DNA from: Clostridia bacterium
GTDB taxonomy: Bacteria; Bacillota; Clostridia; Oscillospirales; CAG-272
Assembly (NCBI GenBank): GCA_017631325.1
Contig: JAGBTM010000035.1
Span: 1 to 42,585, forward strand
Direction: 5' to 3'
DNA length: 42,585 bases
In this document: piece by piece, positions 17,604 through 24,660 of the stretch
Position numbering within the stretch: the first letter of the stretch is position 1
Layout of the letters: each line of letters opens with the position of its first letter
Program-made: the position numbers and the translations under genes
Notes under the pieces: generated by a model
Seen by the model: the letters and a program-made list of their open reading frames with translations, nothing else
What the model was told of the DNA's origin: nothing
Database searches by the model: none

Positions 17604-18248
17604 TCATGAAAGATTGCTATTTTTTTTACTTAACTGATTTTTGATTCTCCAAACCGCGAACGGTATATAAGTGGAGATTGGTAGCAGGAATCCGATCACC
17701 TCGAATTTCGACTGTATCAGCATATTGTAAATTCCGTGGTAGGTAATGGCCGTAGAAAGTAGTGCAAACGTACCTACTACAAATATCTTGCTTTTCTTTT
17801 TTACAAAAGAAATTCCCACTCCGACAAGCAGTGTGCACATACCGTGCATAAGCCCTGCGCCAAATGCTCTTATAATAGCGTCGAACATATTGAATGAGGC
17901 GTCGTTTAGCAGGTAATAAGCATTTTCCAAAACAGCAAAGCCAATACCGACTGCCATTGATGCGGTAAACAGCTTTTCTTTTTTTGCACCGATTACCGTT
18001 GCGTATATCAGTATCGGTACAGCCTTAAGCAGTTCCTCTGTAATAGGTGCGACTATCGTTGTTACCTCATATGTGCTTAAGGGTAAAACGTTGCGTAAAA
18101 GTCCGTTTATCTCTGCAGCAAAGACCGATATATATATACCGATAAGCACAAAAACTATCGGTTGTCTTGCTTTGCTTTCAATAAGACAGGCCATAAGCAT
18201 GATGGGTACAAAAACTGATACGAACAGTATGTATATCAAATTTTCCAT
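17604..18248 (-). CDS. prsW: PrsW-family intramembrane metalloprotease-like protein
   Basis: 214 aa, almost entirely hydrophobic, with about 7-8 membrane helices. The PrsW signature residues are present: PITEELLKA (Glu71, Glu72, Lys75), GFAVLENAYY (Phe104, Glu108, Asn109), HGMCTLLVG (His135) and ITYHGIYN (His171). In Bacillus, PrsW performs site-1 cleavage of the anti-sigma factor RsiW. Here there is no sigma/anti-sigma pair; instead the three downstream genes encode TM-anchored surface proteins, which are plausible substrates (inference). The ATG at 18248 has AAAGGAG at 7 nt and overlaps the upstream gene by 13 nt; a longer start at 18290 has no such site. Confidence 0.75.
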   Translation of the reverse strand: MENLIYILFVSVFVPIMLMACLIESKARQPIVFVLIGIYISVFAAEINGLLRNVLPLSTYEVTTIVAPITEELLKAVPILIYATVIGAKKEKLFTASMAVGIGFAVLENAYYLLNDASFNMFDAIIRAFGAGLMHGMCTLLVGVGISFVKKKSKIFVVGTFALLSTAITYHGIYNMLIQSKFEVIGFLLPISTYIPFAVWRIKNQLSKKNSNLS

Positions 18249-18916
18249 TGCTCGGCTCCTTTCTTTGCGGCAAACATCATTCCTACGCAAAGTATCGCAA
18301 ATATGATAGATGTTATCACAAGCGGGGCATTATATAGATAATCCCATGCAGTAAGGCATAATAGCTCTGCAAAACCAAGAGCGGTTGCAAGTATGTTGTA
18401 TGGCTTTATTGCCTTAATAAATCCAAAATCAAGGTCGGGAATTATAGAATGCTTTAAATTGTAGTATACGCTGACAATAGCGGGCAGCCATACTAAAATC
18501 ACAGTTATCTTTGTCTCAATGGCCAAATCCTCCATCAGTCCGTTTGGCAGGTATAGCAGAGCCGCACACACAGGCGCTATCAAAGCTATGTATCTGGTTG
18601 GTCTTATTTTCTTCGAGCCATCGTCAACAATTCTGTCCATCTGACCGTAGCTTGCCGCAATCAGGAAGAGGAAAAAACCTATCCTTCCAAGGTAAGCGGG
18701 TGTAAATCCCTCAACAACAATCTCGGCGGTTAGCGTCTGGCACAGATGATATATACTGCCAAGCGCATGGCATCCCATTGCCATAGTTATACTTTGTAAA
18801 AACAATGGCTTTCCCTTTTTGAAAAACTTGTTTAAGCCGTATATGAAGGAAAATAGGGTAGCTGACAGCGGTACAAGTTCTGCTATCCACATACATATAA
18901 GATCCATTTCTTCCAT
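18236..18916 (-). CDS. Uncharacterised multi-pass membrane protein, first gene of the surface-protein operon
   Basis: 226 aa with about seven hydrophobic segments separated by short charged loops (FFKKGKP, DRIVDDGSKKIRPTR, NLKHSIIPDLD). There is no recognised catalytic motif. It could be a sensor, a channel or a chaperone for the PrsW protein. Its 3' end overlaps the prsW start by 13 nt, so the two are probably made in fixed ratio. AGAGG lies 7 nt before the ATG. A promoter lies at 18952-18980. Confidence 0.75.
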   Translation of the reverse strand: MEEMDLICMWIAELVPLSATLFSFIYGLNKFFKKGKPLFLQSITMAMGCHALGSIYHLCQTLTAEIVVEGFTPAYLGRIGFFLFLIAASYGQMDRIVDDGSKKIRPTRYIALIAPVCAALLYLPNGLMEDLAIETKITVILVWLPAIVSVYYNLKHSIIPDLDFGFIKAIKPYNILATALGFAELLCLTAWDYLYNAPLVITSIIFAILCVGMMFAAKKGAEQWKI

Positions 18917-18951
18917 CTTGATACCTCTCGGAAAATTTCTATGTCACGTGC

Positions 18952-18980
18952 TTTATGCATAGATGTGTTTTTGATGTCAA
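18952..18980 (-). promoter_or_regulatory. Promoter of the five-gene surface-protein operon
   Basis: On the minus strand, TTGACA (18980-18975), a 17-nt spacer and CATAAA (18957-18952), about 36 nt upstream of the first start codon. Confidence 0.5.
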
Positions 18981-19035
18981 AATGACTTAAAGCACAAAAT
19001 ATTTTAGTTGAATAATCATAGATATATATATTAAT

Positions 19036-19076
19036 GATATAATTTTACACGAATGCGCGTTACAAAAGTGTTACAA
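19036..19076 (-). promoter_or_regulatory. Direct repeat TTGTAAC-N4-TTGTAAC with a second possible promoter
   Basis: On the minus strand TTGTAAC occurs twice, 11 bp apart (19076-19070 and 19065-19059), one helical turn, the layout of many OmpR/PhoB-type response-regulator boxes. The inner copy can act as a -35 (TTGTAA) to TATATC at 19041-19036. No regulator gene is nearby. Confidence 0.35.
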
Positions 19077-19138
19077 ACTTGAACTAAAAAGCAAAAAAAC
19101 ATTTTTTTCCAAAAAATGCAAGCGCTATGCGCAAAAAA

Positions 19139-19173
19139 GCCCTACCCAATTTAATCTGCAAATCGGGTAGGGC
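19139..19173 (-). terminator. Terminator of the lipoprotein gene
   Basis: A 9-bp perfect stem GCCCTACCC / GGGTAGGGC with a 17-nt loop, followed on the minus strand by six T. It lies 63 nt after the lipoprotein stop. Confidence 0.8.
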
Positions 19174-19235
19174 AAACTGTCGGTATTTAAAAAGCATTTG
19201 GCATAAGCCAAAATATCAACCAAAAATTGTGTTTA

Positions 19236-19901
19236 TTACCGCTCGTTTGGAATAGCAGAAGTGAGCAGCTCTACGTATTCTGCCTTAATTTCGTGTAACT
19301 CATCTGTGCCGTATTCACCCTGGCGCACGTTGAGATAGTACTTGCCTTCATAGCTGCAAATATCATATTCTGCTTTTATATCTGCGTGATCTACGTATCC
19401 GAAGCGAATTACGTCATACTCTACGTAGTCGGTAATTTCACTCACTGCGGTCTCTACGATATCCTCAAGCTTAATGCTACCGCTAAAAGTCATAAGAGGG
19501 GTAACCTCCTCGGTATATCCATCCTCCATAATAAGGAAATCCAAACCGTTAGGAACAACATATTCCACGCTGGAAAATTCTACACCAAAATTATCAGGGA
19601 TTGCATAACCGGGCTTAACCCATATAGCGTGAGAGGAATAAAGTATGTTTGCTTCACTGTTGAGCACGTATACTTCCCAAGGGAGTTCCTGTCCGTAGGC
19701 GTATATTTCTATAAAAACACCAGTGTATGAGGCATTGTCCTCAAATATCTGGATGTTATAGTTTTCGCCAACGCATCTTTCATACACAATATCGTTGTAC
19801 AAAATGTTGTTTGTTTCGTAGTTGAGCTCGGTTGAGGAGCAACCTGCAAATGTCAAGCAGACAACAACTGCAACCAAGAGCAAAGCAATGATTTTTTTCA
19901 T
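19236..19901 (-). CDS. Putative lipoprotein of unknown function
   Basis: 221 aa with a lipoprotein signal peptide (MKKIIALLLVAVVVC, lipobox TFAGC, lipidated Cys near residue 20). The mature part is acidic, rich in Tyr and beta-strand-like, with no repeats or catalytic motif I can name. It has its own terminator and so is probably not co-transcribed with the surface-protein operon downstream. AAGGA lies upstream of the ATG. Confidence 0.75.
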   Translation of the reverse strand: MKKIIALLLVAVVVCLTFAGCSSTELNYETNNILYNDIVYERCVGENYNIQIFEDNASYTGVFIEIYAYGQELPWEVYVLNSEANILYSSHAIWVKPGYAIPDNFGVEFSSVEYVVPNGLDFLIMEDGYTEEVTPLMTFSGSIKLEDIVETAVSEITDYVEYDVIRFGYVDHADIKAEYDICSYEGKYYLNVRQGEYGTDELHEIKAEYVELLTSAIPNER

Positions 19902-19996
19902 GATAAGTCATCCTTCTTTCATAAATAATTTGTTTACAAACCTTAGACTACCACAAACTTTTTACAAAATCAACAAGCAAATTTGCTTATAAAAAA

Positions 19997-20015
19997 ATCC
20001 AAGCTATGCTTGGAT
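19997..20015. terminator. Small hairpin with flanking A/T runs
   Basis: ATCCAAGC-TAT-GCTTGGAT with A-run and T-rich flanks works as a terminator-like structure on the minus strand, just beyond the broken four-helix-bundle gene. Confidence 0.5.
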
Positions 20016-20058
20016 AAAAATTTTTCATATACCGTCATGGATAAGATTAATAGCGCTG

Positions 20059-20327
20059 CTATAAATCGGGGTAGCCTTCTGTTTCGCTACATTCTTTGAG
20101 TGATATTTCAAATTTTGAAAGCACGTCCTTTGAGTGATATTTCAAATTTTGAAAGCATGTCTGCTTTACTTTGACCGTAATTTGCTTCACGGATATTGGC
20201 ATAAACGCTACTTGAACTCTTGCGAATTTGGAAAAAGAGTATTGGAAGCGACTTTTATATTTTGACAAAGCAATTCTATATCGGACGCAAGCTGTTCGGA
20301 ATATACCAACAAATAATTCTTTGACAT
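20059..20327 (-). pseudogene. Frameshifted, truncated four-helix-bundle protein (S23/IVS-type)
   Basis: Reading from the ATG at 20327 gives a start like MSKNYLLVYSEQLASDIE and then stops. The next frame restores the family core (VYANIREANYGQSKADMLSKFEISLK), and a third frame restores ECSETEGYPDL before a stop. This core matches the four-helix-bundle family found in 23S rRNA intervening sequences and as a stand-alone gene. Two frame breaks are visible. One near 20214 is a small indel. The other is a perfect-looking 34-bp tandem duplication (20094-20127 and 20128-20161), whose length is not a multiple of three. The usual C-terminal WLELL segment is gone. A consensus-like promoter remains upstream (20348-20376). 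Confidence 0.7.
20094..20161. repeat. 34-bp tandem duplication
   Basis: Two adjacent 34-bp units (one mismatch), each holding the palindrome TTTCAAATTTTGAAA. They interrupt the four-helix-bundle reading frame. Confidence 0.9.
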
Positions 20328-20347
20328 AATATCAACTCTTTAAGTGT

Positions 20348-20376
20348 ATTATACCACATTCTAACTTCAAAATCAA
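20348..20376 (-). promoter_or_regulatory. Promoter-like sequence upstream of the broken four-helix-bundle gene
   Basis: On the minus strand, TTGATT (20376-20371), a 17-nt spacer and TATAAT (20353-20348). The start codon would follow 20 nt later. Confidence 0.5.
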
Positions 20377-20570
20377 GGCGTGAGCCTTGTATATCATCAA
20401 TTTCGCAGAAATTGCATATCATCCGTCCGAAAACGAGTATATCTCGCTTTCGGGCGAGTATATCATCAAGTCGCAGAGGAATACACCTTCGGTGATGATA
20501 TACAGCCCAAAGGGCTGATGATATACGCCGCACTTCGTGCGTCAATGATATACCAAGTCTGCGACTTGGA
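20375..20570. repeat. Array of short hairpins separated by GTATATCATC / GATGATATAC
   Basis: Successive stems (AAGGC..GCCTT, AATTTC..GAAATT, CCGAAAACGAG..CTCGCTTTCGG, AGCCC..GGGCT, CGCAC..GTGCG, CCAAGTC..GACTTGG) are each separated by a ten-base linker. The linker reads GTATATCATC (or close to it) in the first half and its reverse complement in the second half, so the whole array is symmetric about 20498. No protein is encoded. Confidence 0.85.
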
Positions 20571-20613
20571 TAAAAAAAGAAGCAACTTTTGGTAGACAAA
20601 AGTGCGTTTTTTG

Positions 20614-20634
20614 TTGGTGGAGCCGACGGGAATC
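20614..20634. repeat. Duplicate of the tmRNA 3' end (att-like)
   Basis: These 21 bp are identical to 20835-20855, the last bases of the tmRNA gene (CGGCTCC acceptor strand, part of the T arm and CCA, minus sense). A 3'-end copy of this size is what integration at a tRNA/tmRNA gene leaves behind. It runs straight into the 119-bp repeat. Confidence 0.7.
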
Positions 20635-20740
20635 TGCCTCGCCTTGCAAGGCTTCCCACAGTGAAGCGGCGAGTCAGTGTTGCGAACCCGATACGCGCTA
20701 GAGCCTTGGAGAACAAAGCAGTATAATAATGCTTTTGGTA
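20622..20740. repeat. 119-bp dispersed repeat, copy 2
   Basis: About 97 percent identical to 8916-9034 (three mismatches, no gaps). In this copy the first 13 bp are also part of the tmRNA 3'-end duplicate. Confidence 0.85.
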
Positions 20741-20770
20741 TTATTCCTACAAAAGCAAATTGCGCGTGTG

Positions 20771-20794
20771 TGTTCGATTCCTACGCCAGCTACC
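20771..20794 (+). other. tRNA-like 3' end remnant
   Basis: Text resembling a T loop (TTCGATT), the 3' T-stem strand, an acceptor 3' strand (GCCAGCT), a discriminator A and CCA ends at 20794. The 5' part of a tRNA is not there: the preceding GTGTG pairs poorly with CCTAC, and no anticodon arm or matching AGCTGGC is seen just upstream. It may be an att-like remnant. Confidence 0.45.
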
Positions 20795-20839
20795 AAAGAT
20801 AAAAAGGACACCGAGTGCGGTGTCCTTTTTATCTTTGGT
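20792..20839. terminator. Bidirectional terminator, 22-bp inverted repeat
   Basis: Arms 20792-20813 and 20818-20839 are exact reverse complements with a 4-nt AGTG loop and T-runs within the stem on both strands. It ends the tmRNA transcript on the minus strand and the tRNA-like remnant on the plus strand. Confidence 0.85.
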
Positions 20840-21200
20840 GGAGCCGACGGGAATCGAACCCGTGTCCAAAAACCTCTTGATATAACCTTCTCCGTGGGCA
20901 GTCTTATCCTTTGAAATTCCCCTCGTGAGCGCCGATAGACAGGCTATCAGTCGGGTAGCCCTTTTGTGCATGACCGATACAAGAGCGAAATCTCGATTCA
21001 TGTTCACTACTGATTTGACGCACGGTGAGAGCCGTAGTCCTCTCTCACGGTACGGGCGGCGTTAATGCCGCATCACAGCTTACGCTGCAAGAGCAACTTT
21101 ATTGTTGTCGTTTGTTTTTTAAGTTGGACAGTTTTACGGGATTATCCTGCCCGCCACGCTTATCATACCTCAAAATCCCTGTCGAAACCTTTACGGCCCC
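20836..21200 (-). ncRNA. ssrA: tmRNA (ssrA)
   Basis: 365 nt, normal size. The 5' end GGGGCCG pairs with the 3' CGGCTCC (one G-U pair), followed by ACCA. The T arm GGTTCGATTCC and the near-universal 5' block GGTTTCGACAGGGAT are intact. The resume reading frame ends ...NDNNKVALAA followed by TAA, preceded by AAA ACA codons, so the degradation tag is probably TNDNNKVALAA or KTNDNNKVALAA. tmRNA rescues stalled ribosomes with SmpB. A consensus promoter lies at 21239-21267 and a strong terminator at 20792-20839. Confidence 0.97.
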
Positions 21201-21238
21201 ATAAATATTTGATGTATAACTAGATGCATTGCTAGAAT

Positions 21239-21267
21239 ATTATAACGAATTTTTGACTAAATGTCAA
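21239..21267 (-). promoter_or_regulatory. Consensus promoter of ssrA
   Basis: On the minus strand, TTGACA (21267-21262), a 17-nt spacer and TATAAT (21244-21239), perfect at all twelve bases. The -10 lies 39 nt before the mature 5' end, so a short leader must be removed. Confidence 0.85.
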
Positions 21268-21382
21268 TAGTATTTTAGACCAAGAGTAAGAACTTTCTTC
21301 AAAAAAATAAAAATAAGTATCATAAAAATTAAAATAGAGCTTTATCTCTAATTAGAAAACGAAAAATCTTTATGTGGAAAGC

Positions 21383-21473
21383 GAAAACAGCACGAAAAAG
21401 GTTTAAGATGAAAGTGAAAACAGCGCGAAAAAGGTTTAAGATGAAAGTGAAAAGCAGAACGAAAAGAATGAAA
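21383..21473. repeat. 33-bp tandem repeat, about 2.7 copies
   Basis: Units at 21383-21415 and 21416-21448 differ by one base, and a third is degenerate. They are A-rich (GAAAACAGCxCGAAAAAGG...) and non-coding, in the gap between ssrA and spoIVA. Confidence 0.8.
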
Positions 21474-21562
21474 TCGCGCTCGGGAAATAACGGAAGAAAG
21501 CAACCTCAAAAAAACGCTTTCAAAGTCAACTTAAAAGGCTTTTAAAATAGCTTAAAAGAGTA

Positions 21563-21582
21563 GGGCGGCAATGCTGCCGCCC
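21563..21582 (-). terminator. Terminator-like hairpin after spoIVA
   Basis: GGGCGGCA-ATGC-TGCCGCCC, an 8-bp perfect GC-rich stem, followed on the minus strand by TACTCTTTT. It lies 53 nt beyond the spoIVA stop. Confidence 0.65.
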
Positions 21583-21634
21583 CAAAGCAAAATTTAAAAA
21601 ATTGACACGGGTATACACTAATTTACAAAAATGA

Positions 21635-23095
21635 CTACAAAAGTATGCAAATTAGACCGTTTGAGCCCTCGTTAATAATCTTGCCGAGCGTCTCACCCAT
21701 TTTCTCGCGGGACTCGTCTGGCATGTGTGAGAGCTTTGAGTTCATTCCGTCCTTCACCATATCGTAGAGCGATTTTCCGAACATATTATAGTCCCATACC
21801 TCGCTAGGATTTTCCTCGTACTTATCTCTTAGGAAATTAACCACCTCGACAGACTGCTCCTCACTGCCTATAACGGGACACAGGTCGGTTTTAATACCCG
21901 TTTTTATCATATGAATAGAGTCGGCGTGCGCGCTGATTTTAACACCGTAGCCACCGCTCGATTTTTCGAGTGAGGGTTCCTCGAGAACAAGCTCTGAAAG
22001 CTCAGGCATAACTATGCCGTACCCCTTTTCTTCAACGTCGGCGAGCGCAGCTTCTACCTTCTTATATTTTTCCTTAACCGACGCAAACTCAACGAGCCTT
22101 CTCAACATATCCGCTTCGCTTTGTATCTGCTCGCCACACGTTTCGCTTGCGTAGGCGTAAAATTCGGATTTGTCGACCGGAACCGACAGCTCTGCCGTGC
22201 CGTCGCCTGCGTTCACACAGATGCGTGTTATACTATCATGATTTTTCATCTCGCGCTCGATATCCCCGAGGCGTGTCACGTTTTCGGCAAAGCATTTAAC
22301 GGTTTCGAGTATTTTTGCATTAAGCCTATGCTCTCTTGGGAGCACCTCGCACCACTCGGGAATTTTAAAGGAAAGGCTCTTGACGGGGAATTCTCCGAGA
22401 ACGAGCGCGAGGATTTCGCGTATATCGTCGCTGTCTAGCTCAGGACAGCAAACAAGCGCCACGGGGGCACCGTATTTTTCTTCAAGCTCGCTTGCTAGCG
22501 CGTGCGCCGCCTCGCTTTCGGGGCGCGCAGAATTGAGAATTATGGCAAACGGCTTGCCGTATTCCTTTAGCTCTCTTGCAACGCGCTCCTCTGCCGGCAC
22601 GTAGCTCTCTCTCGGAATTTCACCAAAGCTGCCGTCAGCGGTGACGAGCATAGCTATTGTTGCGTGCTCGCCGATAACCTTAGCCGTGCCTATTTCAGCC
22701 GCCTCGGTGAAGGGCACCTCTGTGTCGCTCCAAGGGGTCAGAACCATTCGTGCCTCACCGTCCTCCTCAGCCCCGAGCGCCCCTTCTACCATATAGCCGA
22801 CGCAGTCGACCATCTTTACGTTAAGCACCGTGTCCTCGCCTACGCGTATTTTGACCGATTCGTCAGGCACGAATTTCGGCTCGGTCGTCATCACGGTTTT
22901 GCCCGACGCACTCTGTGGGATTTCGTCCTGCGTTCTCTCTCTGTCGTATTCGTTCTCAATATTAGGCAAAACTACGCTGTCCAAAAATCTGCGTATAAAC
23001 GTTGATTTTCCGCACCTTACAGGTCCTACTACACCTATGTAGATATCACCGCCCGTCCTTTTTGCAATATCCTCGTATATAGAATTTTCGCTCAT
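21635..23095 (-). CDS. spoIVA: Stage IV sporulation protein A, spore coat morphogenetic ATPase
   Basis: 486 aa (Bacillus protein 492 aa), full length. The Walker A motif GPVRCGKST is near residue 24, DCVGYMV is the Walker B/G3-like region, and the C-terminal ends in the short hydrophobic stretch GLICILL typical of the family. SpoIVA hydrolyses ATP to polymerise on the forespore outer membrane and forms the basement layer of the coat. It proves that the organism, or a recent ancestor, makes endospores. The GGAGG ribosome site is strong and a sigma-E-type promoter lies at 23127-23155. Confidence 0.97.
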   Translation of the reverse strand: MSENSIYEDIAKRTGGDIYIGVVGPVRCGKSTFIRRFLDSVVLPNIENEYDRERTQDEIPQSASGKTVMTTEPKFVPDESVKIRVGEDTVLNVKMVDCVGYMVEGALGAEEDGEARMVLTPWSDTEVPFTEAAEIGTAKVIGEHATIAMLVTADGSFGEIPRESYVPAEERVARELKEYGKPFAIILNSARPESEAAHALASELEEKYGAPVALVCCPELDSDDIREILALVLGEFPVKSLSFKIPEWCEVLPREHRLNAKILETVKCFAENVTRLGDIEREMKNHDSITRICVNAGDGTAELSVPVDKSEFYAYASETCGEQIQSEADMLRRLVEFASVKEKYKKVEAALADVEEKGYGIVMPELSELVLEEPSLEKSSGGYGVKISAHADSIHMIKTGIKTDLCPVIGSEEQSVEVVNFLRDKYEENPSEVWDYNMFGKSLYDMVKDGMNSKLSHMPDESREKMGETLGKIINEGSNGLICILL

Positions 23096-23126
23096 AACAA
23101 CCTCCCCAAAAAACAGTTTTTATATA

Positions 23127-23155
23127 AGAATATGAATTAAAATCAACTAATATGA
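23127..23155 (-). promoter_or_regulatory. Sigma-E-type promoter of spoIVA
   Basis: On the minus strand, TCATATT (23155-23149), a 14-nt spacer and CATATTCT (23134-23127), close to the sigma-E consensus (KMATATT, about 14 nt, CATACANT). This agrees with mother-cell expression of spoIVA. Confidence 0.7.
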
Positions 23156-23236
23156 GTGATTTATAACCTTTTTCATAACACACATTTTTGTGCATATTGC
23201 ACCAAAAAATATATATTGAGATATATTCAAGCGTAG

Positions 23237-23740
23237 CATACAGTCACGTTACTACATTTAAGGGTACTAATCGTATACAGCGTTACCGTTGAGAGCAAAT
23301 ACGGTGTGGAAGCTAGCGGTAATGGCAGATACGCTAATTGCCAGACCGCAACGGTGTCGGTTAATATACCGGACGGATATATTTACTACGGCATGTATTC
23401 GAACGGGGAGCTGCTTACTACGGATACGACCTATGTATTCAACCCGACAGAGAACATTAATATAACTCTGAGCTTTGAAATGACGACCTACAAGGTAAGC
23501 TATTACCGTAGCGACGACGTGGGCGAATATTACGTTTTCGAGGAGCATGTGATTTGCGCTCCGGTAGGATTTTTCGCACATGCTGATATATTTGACGTTG
23601 TGGGATACAGATTTGCATCGGAGCTCGGGGAAACATCGGGCAGAGCAGTCGAGAACGGAGAGCTTTGGCTTAAGGTATATTATAATCCCGCTGTGGAAAC
23701 TGAGCAGGAGCTTAATATGGATATTTTTGGCTGGACATAA
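23237..23740 (+). pseudogene. C-terminal fragment of a repeat-containing surface protein
   Basis: An open frame without a credible start (only an internal GTG at 23306, no ribosome site) encodes about 165 residues in the style of bacterial beta-sandwich repeat proteins: VSVNIPDGYIYYGMYSNGELL and TYVFNPTENINITLSFE. A final strand-rich part ends at GWT. The codon use looks coding, but the text begins in mid-domain, right after a stop at 23234. It looks like the tail of a deleted extracellular protein. The GTG start could still allow a 144-aa product. Confidence 0.5.
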
Positions 23741-23830
23741 GTCTATATGGCATTAAGACGTCAAGAAATAATGCCTCAACCAATAGTACTGCTTAGCATA
23801 ACATAAGTTAGCAATAACAAAAACAAAAGA

Positions 23831-23913
23831 AGACCTGACGCGGCAATGATACGCACCACCAAAAGTGTTCGGCTTTTGGGCTCGTTTTACAACGCTGCGC
23901 AGGTCTTTTTAAG
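23831..23913 (+). ncRNA. Structured hairpin element ending in a T-run (sRNA candidate or elaborate terminator)
   Basis: The outer stem AAGACCTG / CAGGTCTT (8 bp) continues after a bulged A into CGCGGC / GCTGCG (6 bp, one G-U). It encloses an inner hairpin CCAAAAG-N7-CTTTTGG in a large internal loop, and TTTTT follows at once. About 83 nt. I know no RNA family of this shape. It could terminate the degraded upstream gene or be a small RNA. Confidence 0.45.
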
Positions 23914-23971
23914 TAAAATTGTAAGGTTTTTAAGAATTCTGAATAAGAGCTACTAAACTTTTCTTAAAAGG

Positions 23972-24000
23972 TTGACATTCGTCAAGGGCTGTGCTATAAT
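23972..24000 (+). promoter_or_regulatory. Consensus promoter of the YgjV-like gene
   Basis: TTGACA, 17 nt, TATAAT: all twelve consensus bases, 50 nt upstream of the start codon. Confidence 0.85.
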
Positions 24001-24049
24001 TTTTAGCGGCTTGAAATATGGCTGTTTAAAATGCGCTCAGGAGATTAAT

Positions 24050-24598
24050 ATGGAACCCATTGATATTATTGCAACCGTAATCGGCGTGATAACCACTGCC
24101 GTAGCTGTTTTGGGTATGCAGTTCAAGAATATGAAGTACATACTCGCAACACAAATTGTATCTAACTCACTTCTGGTAGTTCAGTATCTGTTGCAGGGCA
24201 CTATGTCGGGCAGCGGCGTAGTTATCCTCGGTATTGTTCAGGTAACTATCGGTTACGTCCTTGGCAGAATGAACAAGGATTTTCCCCTGTATCTTACAGT
24301 TATTTTCATAATCGGACATACCGTAATATCTATCGTCTCATACTCGGTACCGTACGACGTCCTCTCGCTCGTTGCCGCATGGGTATTCGCCATATCCATG
24401 GTGCAGAAGAGCTCCTCGGTGTGCCGTGCTATGACGCTTCTTAATCTTTCGCTCTGGCTCGTATACGACTTTGGAACGGGCGCTTATTCTGCCGTGCTTA
24501 CGCACGCCGTTATAATAGTCCTTACCGCAGTAGCAGTAATTCGCCTTGACAGAGAGGCTTGGAAGTGTGCTGTAAAGAAAATTTTTAAAAAAGGGTGA
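24050..24598 (+). CDS. YgjV-like multi-pass membrane protein
   Basis: 182 aa with about six TM helices: PIDIIATVIGVITTAVAVLG, then ATQIVSNSLLVVQYLL, VVILGIVQVTIGYVLG, LTVIFIIGHTVISIVSY, LSLVAAWVFAISMVQKSS, and a C-terminal pair. The pattern (short loops, a Q-F/K-N-x-K after helix 1, RxxxLLNLSLWLVYD) fits the Imp-YgjV family, whose role is unknown. AGGAG lies 6 nt before the ATG at 24050. A longer in-frame start (23972) falls inside the promoter and is rejected. Confidence 0.75.
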   Translation: MEPIDIIATVIGVITTAVAVLGMQFKNMKYILATQIVSNSLLVVQYLLQGTMSGSGVVILGIVQVTIGYVLGRMNKDFPLYLTVIFIIGHTVISIVSYSVPYDVLSLVAAWVFAISMVQKSSSVCRAMTLLNLSLWLVYDFGTGAYSAVLTHAVIIVLTAVAVIRLDREAWKCAVKKIFKKG

Positions 24599-24625
24599 AT
24601 TTTATCCGATTTTTTTCTAAAGCTA

Positions 24626-24654
24626 TTGCATTTTTTCTTAATTTAGTATATAAT
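24626..24654 (+). promoter_or_regulatory. Promoter of the serS T-box transcript
   Basis: TTGCAT, 17 nt, TATAAT (24649-24654). The T-box leader starts soon after. Confidence 0.8.
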
Positions 24655-24660
24655 AATCTC

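Noticed and set aside
20375-20570. CRISPR array
   Set aside because: The constant element is a 10-bp linker and the variable parts are palindromes; no cas genes, no constant 25-40 bp repeats.
19902-21634. Prophage or intact integrative element at tmRNA
   Set aside because: No integrase, structural or replication genes; only att-like repeats and remnants are seen.
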